Translations under genes and position numbers: made by a program
Source: Oscillospiraceae bacterium
Lineage (GTDB): Bacteria; Bacillota_A; Clostridia; Oscillospirales; Oscillospiraceae
Assembly: GCA_902789835.1 (NCBI GenBank)
Contig: CADAPN010000068.1
Coordinates: forward strand, 1-10,695
Direction of reading: 5' to 3'
Length of the DNA stretch: 10,695 bases
Part shown: in pieces, positions 5,739 to 10,695 of the stretch
Layout: every line of letters begins with the position of its first letter
Position numbering within the stretch: position 1 is the stretch's first letter
Notes under the pieces: generated by a model
Database searches by the model: none
What the model saw: the letters and a program-made list of their open reading frames with translations, nothing else
What the model was told of the DNA's origin: nothing

Positions 5739-7047
5739 TCGTGAGCATGCCCAGCGCTTCATTCGTCAGGGCTTCGGCCTTGTCCAGGCACTCATTGGTC
5801 AGGCTCGGGTTGTGGGCGCCTTCGCTGTTCTCCACGAAGACGAAGTCCCAATAGAACTGTGCATCCCTTGCAACGGCACGGATCGCATCCAGCTCTTCCT
5901 CTGTGTACTTCCCGCTCTCCACCGCCGCGGCCAGGGTCTCGGTGAGGTTCACCAGCTGGTCGGAGATCTCCGTTGTGCGGGTGTCGACCTTCTCCTGCAG
6001 CGCACGGACCTCGGAGGCGAGATCCTGATGGCACTTGGAGCATTCGGCGTCAATCAGTCCCTGATTGTCCAGCGGGCTTGTCAGGTAGTGGTTCGGATAA
6101 GTTTCGCCCTTCTCGCCGTAGACCGTGCCCATGTGGCAGTCGGCACAGGTATAGGTGCTTCCGTGGATGCTTCCCTTCCCCAGGAAGGTCTCAAACTCCG
6201 GATGCTGCACCTTGATCTGGCGCACGCCGGTCCGCGGATTCGTATAATCCGCAAAGCCGAGTCCGTTCTCGTCCACCAGGACATTGTTGTAGTAGTTCAG
6301 GATGGCATCCGGATGCATGCTCTCCAGGTCGAAGCGCGGCAGACTTGTCACGCCCGTACCGGGATAGAAGTAATACTCCACATGGCACTGGCCGCAGGCC
6401 AGGTTCGCCGCCGCAACCTTCTCAAAGTCCGGTCCCAGGGCCTCGAACATATAGGTGTGGGTCACGGTGATGTCGCCCGGCTCATTGGCGTGGCAGGTAT
6501 AGCAGCTGACGCCCTCCCGTACAAGCTCGCGCACATCGTCGAAGGAGTACTGGTAGACCTCCGGTCCGACCTCGTTCACAAGATTCGTGAAGTCCGGCGT
6601 CTTGCAGGTCCAGCACTGGGCCATCGCATGGGGACGTCCGGTCTCCAGGATGTCGTCCACGTCATAGAAGTGGCCTCTGGCACTGCCGTAGAACTTGGAG
6701 AAGCCGTACGGCTCATACAGGGTGACAAGCTGCGGATATTCCTTCAGGTAGTCTGTCACCTCGTCGTTTTCCTGGTTCTTCATGAAACTGGCATAGATCT
6801 CGGGATAGTCCTTTTCCCAGTCGGCAGCGTGCAGAACCGTCACGCCCGACATGGTCTTGACCTGTTTGGCGACACCCTTTCCGGTGTGCTCGGCTTCCGC
6901 AACGGCAAGCACCGTGCCGGCCGCCGGCCGGTTCGCCGCTTCCGCACGGCGGTCAAACTCACCGCAGACCAGGCCGGTCGCAATGACAGCCAGGCCGCAT
7001 ACGACGCCGAGGATGTCATACAGAAGCTTGTTCTTTGGCTTTTTCAT
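5734..7047 (-). CDS. nrfA: Ammonia-forming cytochrome c nitrite reductase NrfA (437 aa)
   Basis: NrfA reduces nitrite to ammonium with six electrons on the outer side of the membrane. Five heme sites are visible in the family order. The catalytic heme is the special CWTCK (145-149), with lysine instead of histidine, then CYTCH (182-186), CGQCH (218-222), CADCH (301-305) and CSKCH (336-340). Active-site residues expected from the family are present: Arg124 (ARGHFYD), a tyrosine in CGQCHVEYYF, and His282 in KVQHPEFETF. Glu224 and the Lys279/Gln281 pair match the calcium-site pattern of the classical calcium-binding class. The N-terminus (about 9-28) is a hydrophobic signal or anchor segment without a good lipobox, so the protein may stay membrane-attached. 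The ATG at 7047 has AAAGGAGA six bases upstream. No nrfH is adjacent, and the electron donor is not in the window. Confidence 0.97.
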   Translation of the reverse strand: MKKPKNKLLYDILGVVCGLAVIATGLVCGEFDRRAEAANRPAAGTVLAVAEAEHTGKGVAKQVKTMSGVTVLHAADWEKDYPEIYASFMKNQENDEVTDYLKEYPQLVTLYEPYGFSKFYGSARGHFYDVDDILETGRPHAMAQCWTCKTPDFTNLVNEVGPEVYQYSFDDVRELVREGVSCYTCHANEPGDITVTHTYMFEALGPDFEKVAAANLACGQCHVEYYFYPGTGVTSLPRFDLESMHPDAILNYYNNVLVDENGLGFADYTNPRTGVRQIKVQHPEFETFLGKGSIHGSTYTCADCHMGTVYGEKGETYPNHYLTSPLDNQGLIDAECSKCHQDLASEVRALQEKVDTRTTEISDQLVNLTETLAAAVESGKYTEEELDAIRAVARDAQFYWDFVFVENSEGAHNPSLTNECLDKAEALTNEALGMLTT

Positions 7048-7088
7048 AAGATCTCCTTTAAGATTTCCATAACGGTTTTCGCGCTCTC

Positions 7089-7116
7089 CTATAACGCCCT
7101 ATAACGGATGTTATAG
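7089..7116. promoter_or_regulatory. Putative operator: TATAAC half-site array in front of nrfA
   Basis: A perfect inverted repeat CTATAAC-GGAT-GTTATAG lies at 7099-7116. A third identical half-site CTATAAC lies at 7089-7095, exactly 10 bp from its neighbour, and a weaker CCATAAC at 7067-7073 lies 22 bp further. The half-sites therefore fall on one face of the helix. The dyad with a 4-bp centre has the geometry of CRP/FNR-superfamily sites. It lies at roughly +4 to +21 relative to the predicted nrfA start, a repressor position. The regulator is not in the window. A nitrite- or NO-responsive protein would make sense but is inference. Confidence 0.6.
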
Positions 7117-7126
7117 TTCCGATTTC

Positions 7127-7155
7127 ATTATAAAGGATAAACCTGAAAACGTCAA
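7127..7155 (-). promoter_or_regulatory. Strong sigma-70-type promoter of the nrfA operon
   Basis: On the minus strand, -35 TTGACG (7150-7155), a 17-bp spacer and a consensus -10 TATAAT (7127-7132). The predicted transcription start is near 7119-7120, leaving a leader of about 70 nt before the nrfA ATG. Such a good core promoter should not need an activator, so control probably comes from repression through the adjoining TATAAC sites. Confidence 0.8.
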
Positions 7156-7253
7156 CCCATTTTGATGTAATTTCGCTGAAAGCTTCGCTCTCTTTGCTTC
7201 TCTTCCGCGTATCACGCAGCTCCATTCCGTCAGTCTGTTCTCCACTTATTTTC
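7156..7253. other. Spacer between the divergent nrfA and LRR promoters
   Basis: The full gap between the nrfA and LRR start codons (7048-7361) is 314 bp. The outer parts hold the two promoters and the TATAAC array. In this middle stretch I see only an AT-rich part followed by pyrimidine-rich sequence, with no convincing open frame, RNA gene or strong dyad. Confidence 0.5.
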
Positions 7254-7282
7254 TTGCAAAGAAGCAGCTGTAGTGTTATACT
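7254..7282 (+). promoter_or_regulatory. Sigma-70-type promoter of the LRR gene pair
   Basis: -35 TTGCAA (7254-7259), a 17-bp spacer and -10 TATACT (7277-7282). The leader to the first ATG at 7362 is about 73 nt. It contains a small dyad TCACA-GGCGG-TGTGA (7325-7339) shortly before the ribosome binding site. Confidence 0.7.
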
Positions 7283-7361
7283 TTATTATTATGTAAAAGT
7301 CGTCTGAATCGGTGTCTTTCGCGATCACAGGCGGTGTGACTGTAATGTGAGGCTGAAAACC

Positions 7362-9131
7362 ATGAGAAAAGTATTGCATGTTTTCAAGTGCATTGTCCTG
7401 CTCGTCTATCTGCTGGCGCTGGTGCTCTGCTGCCACTCCTGCATCATGACGCTGTTCAACAACGATCTCCGGACTCCCACCGGCAGTAGTGATCCCGCTG
7501 CACCGGCCCCGGCTCCGGTTTCCGCTCCCGTTGAGCAGCCGAAGGATGAGAACTCCGTTGCCCTCTCCTCCGGCGTCTATTCGAAGGATACCGACACTCT
7601 GACCGCGGTGGTGAACACCTCCGATCTCGCGCTGCTCGATTCCTTCCCGGCGCTTCGGACGGCGGACTTCTCCGGAAGCAACTGCTATGAGGAGCTGCTC
7701 TCCTGGGCCACCACCCATCCCAATGTCAACGTTCGCTACACCGTGACCCTGCCGGATGGGCAGACGCTTGCAAACGATACAAGCGCGGTGAATCTCGCCT
7801 CGATGGATCCTTCCCTGATCCCGCAGGCCGCGGCGCTTCTGAAGTACCTGCCGGGTCTTCAGTCCGTCGACCTCGGCGTGGCCCAGCCCGGTGCCGCGAT
7901 TTCCGCCGACACGCTCTCGGCGATCTCCGCCGCTTCTCCGAACGCTTCCATCCACTACGCCATGTCCCTCCTCGGCCGCGAGGTCAGTCTTTCCGATACC
8001 GAAGTTGACCTCTCCGCGATGACCGCCGACCAGGTCGGTGAGGCCGCCGCGGTCCTGCGCAGTATGAACAATCTCCAGACGATCCACCTCGGCTCGGAAG
8101 GCAACGGCCTCGGCTGGGACAGCATCGCCGCCATCCACGAAGCCGCGCCGAACGCCGCGCTGGATTATAACTTCAATGTCTGGGGTGTCGACACCAACCT
8201 CTCCGCGGATTCTCTCAGCTTCAGCCACATCCGCATGAACGACCAGGGCGCCGCGGTCCGCGCCGTTCTGCCCTACATGACCAGGCTGCAGACCCTCGAC
8301 ATGGATACCACGGATGTCTCCAACGAGAACATGGCCGCGATCCGGGACGAGAACCCCAACGTCAACGTGATCTGGCGCATCTGGTTCGCCGGCTACAGCG
8401 TCCGCACGGATGTGGAGCGCATTCTCGCCTCCTCCACCGCCCGCGGCGGCACGGTGACCAATGAAGAGGCCGCAAAGCTTCAGTACTGCACCAAGGTCAA
8501 GTATCTCGATCTCGGTCACAACAACGCGATCACGGACATCTCCTTTGCCCGCAGCATGCCGGACCTCGAAGTTCTGATCCTCGCCATCAACGACATCAGC
8601 GACATCTCCCCCCTGGCCGACTGCCACAAGCTTGAGTACCTGGAGATCAACTCCACCAATGTCACCGACCTGACGCCGCTTGCCAACCTCACCAGTCTTC
8701 GCCATCTGAACATCGGCCGCACGGCGAAGTCCGACGTCAACACCGGCGACGATCTGGACCGTCCCCGCGTGACGGATATCACCCCCCTGTACGGTCTCTC
8801 CGGGCTGGAGCGGCTTTGGATCGGTTCTCTGACCGCCCCCGGCATTCCCGCCGAGCAGATCGCCTATATGAAGGAGCTTCTGCACGAGCTTCCGCCGGAT
8901 CCGAACGACGACTTCGTTGACAACCAGAAGGTCAACATCATTGCCGGCGACCCGTCGCAGGGCACCTGGCGTTTCGACGAGCATGTGGACAACTCCAAGT
9001 GGGACTTCTATATGAAGTACGGTTACTTCAACTATGACTACATGCCGCGTTACGCGCTTCTGCGTGAGCAGTTCCAGTACGACCTCGGCGAGGCGGCCTA
9101 TTCGCTTCCCCAGAACGATCCTCTGTATTAA
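7362..9131 (+). CDS. Membrane-anchored leucine-rich-repeat surface protein (589 aa)
   Basis: The N-terminus carries a positively charged start and a hydrophobic segment (about 9-26) that is a signal or anchor; there is no clean lipobox. A Pro/Ala-rich stalk follows (about 38-60). Residues ~90-350 hold repeats of about 70 residues, each marked by a Pro-Asn pair or similar (Pro120, 193, 263, 332), then a strand, then L/VDLS or LDMD. Residues ~379-490 are internalin-like LRRs with a 22-residue period (starts near 379, 402, 424, 446) and a 14-residue insertion before the last. The C-terminal part ends with the motif PRYALLREQFQYD. I chose ATG 7362 because GAGG lies nine bases upstream; a GTG at 7347 lacks a site. 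No enzymatic domain is recognised. It is probably an adhesin or envelope-binding protein, exported and anchored outside. Confidence 0.85.
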   Translation: MRKVLHVFKCIVLLVYLLALVLCCHSCIMTLFNNDLRTPTGSSDPAAPAPAPVSAPVEQPKDENSVALSSGVYSKDTDTLTAVVNTSDLALLDSFPALRTADFSGSNCYEELLSWATTHPNVNVRYTVTLPDGQTLANDTSAVNLASMDPSLIPQAAALLKYLPGLQSVDLGVAQPGAAISADTLSAISAASPNASIHYAMSLLGREVSLSDTEVDLSAMTADQVGEAAAVLRSMNNLQTIHLGSEGNGLGWDSIAAIHEAAPNAALDYNFNVWGVDTNLSADSLSFSHIRMNDQGAAVRAVLPYMTRLQTLDMDTTDVSNENMAAIRDENPNVNVIWRIWFAGYSVRTDVERILASSTARGGTVTNEEAAKLQYCTKVKYLDLGHNNAITDISFARSMPDLEVLILAINDISDISPLADCHKLEYLEINSTNVTDLTPLANLTSLRHLNIGRTAKSDVNTGDDLDRPRVTDITPLYGLSGLERLWIGSLTAPGIPAEQIAYMKELLHELPPDPNDDFVDNQKVNIIAGDPSQGTWRFDEHVDNSKWDFYMKYGYFNYDYMPRYALLREQFQYDLGEAAYSLPQNDPLY

Positions 9132-9143
9132 TTGGAGATTGCT

Positions 9144-10451
9144 ATGAAATCATTTTCCCTTCGTTTGTCCTGTACCGCCGTGCTTCTCTCCGTCCTGCTG
9201 CTGACCGGCTGCGGAAAGAAGTCCGATTCGTCCGCCTCGGTGCAGCAGGCTGCGCCCACGCCGGCACCCGCCGCGGCAGAGATTACTCCGACGCCGGCGC
9301 CGACACCGGTTCCGACACCGACTCCCACCCCGACCCCGACCTATGACCTGAACTTCTCCATCGGGGAGCAGCAGATCTCCGCTTCCATGACTTCCCTCGA
9401 CCTTTCTCAGGCCACCGCCGAAGAGGTCGACCGCCTGATCTCGGTTCTTCCGGCTCTCACTTCGCTGAATACCCTGGAGCTCGGGACAGCCGACGGGGAA
9501 AATCCCGTGATCTCCTGGGAGCAGGTGCGCGCGCTGGAAGAGGGGCTTCCGCAGGCGACCCTGAACTACACCTTCAGCATCCGGGGCTATCTCTTCCACC
9601 TCTCGGATCAGATTCTGAACCTGAACCATCTGGTCTTTGAAGAGCCGAACCTCAAGGTTCTTGACATGGACAGCTGCGGTGTCTCCAACGAGAGCATGGC
9701 CGCCATCCGGGACCGTTTCCCCGGCGTGAACGTCGTCTGGCGCGTCTGGATCGGCGCGGACTACAGCACCCGTACCGACGTGGAGCGACTGATGATCTCC
9801 AACCCGGACCGGGGCGGCGACCTGAACACGCCGGAGTCCATCGAAGGGCTTTTCTACTGCAACAAGGTCAAGTATCTCGACATGGGACACAATTATCTCA
9901 TGTACGATATCTCCTTCATCCGGAACATGCCCGACCTTGAGGCGCTCATCATCGCCATGACCGCCATCAAGGACATCTCCCCGCTCGCCGGCTGCAAGAA
10001 CCTGAACTACCTGGAGTATCAGACTTCCGCCGCCGCCGACCTCACCCCGCTCTCCGGGCTCACCAATCTGAAGGATCTGAACATCTGCTACAATTTTGCC
10101 CTGCGGGATATCCGGCCGATCATGAACCTGGAGCTCGACCGCCTGTACATCGGCTGCCTCTCTCCGGTGCCGCCGGAGCAGATCGCCCAGTATAAGCAGC
10201 TCCATCCCAACTGCATCGTGAACGACACCACCGAGGACCCGACGGAAGAGTCCTGGCGCTACGGCGACATCCACAACAACGGCGGATGGGAAGCCGCGCC
10301 GCGCTATGAAAAGCTCCGTCTGGAATTTGAATATGACAACTTCCCGACCTGCTATGCCTACTGCGGCAACGACGGCATGGAGTTCGGGCGCTTTGAGTAT
10401 GACACGACAACACTGAAGCCCGCGGTCGGGCCGGTGGAGTACGAATGGTAA
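9144..10451 (+). CDS. Leucine-rich-repeat lipoprotein, paralogue of the upstream gene (435 aa)
   Basis: A lipoprotein signal peptide ends in the lipobox LLTGC with Cys23 as the lipidated residue. A Thr-Pro-rich stalk (about 38-67) lifts the rest off the membrane. The remainder aligns with the upstream protein: shared stretches include VSNESMAAIRD, STRTDVER, KVKYLDMGHN, NMPDLEALI and DISPLAGC, and the C-terminal PRYEKLRLEFEYD. It has fewer of the long repeats (Pro136 and Pro193, 57 residues apart, so the last unit is ~12 residues shorter), and its 22-residue LRRs start near 242, 265, 287, 309 and 331. The start ATG 9144 has TGGAG six bases upstream, and only 12 bases separate it from the previous stop, so the two are co-transcribed. 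The function is not recognised beyond a surface LRR protein. Confidence 0.87.
   Translation: MKSFSLRLSCTAVLLSVLLLTGCGKKSDSSASVQQAAPTPAPAAAEITPTPAPTPVPTPTPTPTPTYDLNFSIGEQQISASMTSLDLSQATAEEVDRLISVLPALTSLNTLELGTADGENPVISWEQVRALEEGLPQATLNYTFSIRGYLFHLSDQILNLNHLVFEEPNLKVLDMDSCGVSNESMAAIRDRFPGVNVVWRVWIGADYSTRTDVERLMISNPDRGGDLNTPESIEGLFYCNKVKYLDMGHNYLMYDISFIRNMPDLEALIIAMTAIKDISPLAGCKNLNYLEYQTSAAADLTPLSGLTNLKDLNICYNFALRDIRPIMNLELDRLYIGCLSPVPPEQIAQYKQLHPNCIVNDTTEDPTEESWRYGDIHNNGGWEAAPRYEKLRLEFEYDNFPTCYAYCGNDGMEFGRFEYDTTTLKPAVGPVEYEW
9285..9341 (+). repeat. Thr-Pro-coding low-complexity tandem repeat
   Basis: About 19 codons encode alternating Thr-Pro and Ala/Val-Pro from a short CCGACN-like period. 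They form the extended stalk of the LRR lipoprotein. Such tracts slip easily, so stalk length may vary between strains. Confidence 0.75.
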
Positions 10452-10459
10452 GATACAAC

Positions 10460-10488
10460 AAATCCCCTCGCCTGCGGCGAGGGGATTT
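10460..10488. terminator. Bidirectional hairpin terminator after the LRR lipoprotein gene
   Basis: A 13-bp perfect stem (AAATCCCCTCGCC at 10460-10472 and GGCGAGGGGATTT at 10476-10488) has a TGC triloop, followed on the plus strand by TTGTTTT. It is strong for the LRR operon. On the minus strand it is the outer hairpin behind tsf, with only a short T-run. Its arms resemble those of the outer hairpin behind ccsA at 3378-3409. Confidence 0.88.
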
Positions 10489-10510
10489 TTGTTTTGTGGG
10501 ACAGTGGGGC

Positions 10511-10541
10511 TTACCTGCCCGTGTTCATCTGGGCATCAACT
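10511..10541 (-). pseudogene. Echo of the tsf 3' end
   Basis: On the minus strand it reads VDAQMNTGR followed by TAA; the real tsf end is VAAQMNMGK followed by TAA. Bases 10506-10537 match 10593-10624 at 29 of 32 positions, including GGGGC beyond the stop. Similarity fades upstream near 10541. The echo stop lies 87 bases after the true stop, in the same frame, with no stop between. It has no start site of its own and is not expected to be translated. Confidence 0.8.
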
Positions 10542-10546
10542 GTAAA

Positions 10547-10573
10547 CCGCACCCCGCCTTCGGCGGGGTGCGG
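10547..10573 (-). terminator. Inner GC-rich triloop hairpin behind tsf
   Basis: A perfect 12-bp stem (CCGCACCCCGCC at 10547-10558 and GGCGGGGTGCGG at 10562-10573) has a TTC triloop. It lies between the true tsf end and its echo, 24 nt past the stop. On the minus strand it is followed by TTTACAG, a short T-run, so it may terminate tsf transcripts only in part. Confidence 0.65.
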
Positions 10574-10597
10574 TCTGATTTCCGTATATGCAGGGGC

Positions 10598-10695
10598 TTA
10601 CTTGCCCATGTTCATCTGGGCAGCGACTTCAGCCGCGAAGTCTTCCTGCTTCTTCTCGATGCCTTCGCCCTTGATGAAGTGAACGGCATTGACGA
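10598..10695 (-). CDS. tsf: Elongation factor Ts, C-terminal 32 residues (rest outside window)
   Basis: The minus-strand frame from 10695 to the TAA at 10598-10600 reads VNAVHFIKGEGIEKKQEDF and then AAEVAAQMNMGK. This is the conserved C-terminal end of EF-Ts (the GEGIEK and DFAAEV signature), the guanine nucleotide exchange factor of EF-Tu. The 5' part lies beyond the right edge, where rpsB would normally precede it. It converges on the LRR operon and is followed by two hairpins with a degenerate copy of its own end between them. Confidence 0.93.
   Translation of the reverse strand, partial: VNAVHFIKGEGIEKKQEDFAAEVAAQMNMGK

Noticed and set aside
5518..7104. A 528-codon open frame antisense to nrfA
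   Set aside because: The opposite strand encodes a complete pentaheme NrfA with all motifs; this frame is a shadow.
7325..7339. A perfect dyad TCACA-GGCGG-TGTGA in the LRR leader
   Set aside because: It is short, its half-sites are inverted relative to a CRP site, and there is no second copy, so it is not claimed as an operator.
7230..8984. A 584-codon open frame antisense to the first LRR gene
   Set aside because: The protein is compositionally odd, has no recognisable domain or good start, and mirrors a clear LRR coding sequence. Long antisense frames are expected at this GC content and codon bias.
10460..10624. The tsf 3'-end duplication read as attL/attR of an integrated element
   Set aside because: Only about 87 bp separates the copies and no integrase or cargo is present. 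An excision scar cannot be excluded but is not supported.
1..10695. Search for CRISPR arrays, tRNA or rRNA genes, riboswitches and insertion sequences
   Set aside because: I saw no regularly spaced identical repeats with unique spacers, no cloverleaf-like sequence, no conserved riboswitch core and no transposase frame.

Overview
The window looks like a chromosomal segment of a moderately GC-rich anaerobic Clostridia-type Firmicute, with gut Oscillospiraceae-like lineages the closest impression. This is inferred from a butyryl/4-hydroxybutyrate-type CoA-transferase, strong AGGAGG-like ribosome binding sites, a YtrA-type GntR regulator with an ABC-2 exporter, a split ResB/CcsA (System II) cytochrome c maturation pair, and NrfA. 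No phage, insertion sequence, CRISPR array, tRNA or rRNA is visible.

Layout. (1) 1-1130, plus strand: the 3' part of an acetyl-CoA hydrolase/CoA-transferase gene, overlapping by 1 nt a HAD phosphatase of the phosphoglycolate phosphatase type. (2) 1131-1347: a convergent intergenic region with a strong bidirectional hairpin terminator. (3) 1348-3299, minus strand: a self-contained operon of GntR/YtrA regulator, ABC ATPase and ABC-2 permease, with overlapping genes. Its sigma-70-like promoter overlaps a near-palindromic operator. (4) 3378-7155, minus strand: a respiratory nitrite ammonification operon, nrfA (pentaheme, CXXCK catalytic heme) - resB - ccsA. It has a strong promoter and a cluster of TATAAC half-sites just downstream of it. 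The ResB/CcsA pair is placed to act as the heme lyase for NrfA. The usual membrane electron donor NrfH is not in the window. (5) 7254-10488, plus strand, divergent from nrfA: two adjacent paralogous surface proteins, a membrane-anchored LRR protein and an LRR lipoprotein. Each has a proline-rich stalk, unusual ~70-residue repeats, an internalin-like 22-residue LRR block and a shared C-terminal motif. (6) 10598-10695, minus strand: the C-terminal end of elongation factor Ts (tsf), convergent with the LRR operon.

The most unusual structure is a recurring '3'-end echo'. Beyond the stop codons of ccsA and tsf, and less clearly nrfA, there is a second degenerate copy of the same gene's last codons including the stop. 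It lies a multiple of three bases downstream. At ccsA and tsf a GC-rich triloop hairpin sits between the real end and the echo, and a second hairpin with AAATCCCC/GGGGATTT arms follows the echo. I know of no named element with this layout. The other candidate novelties are the LRR protein family and the TATAAC operator array in front of nrfA.
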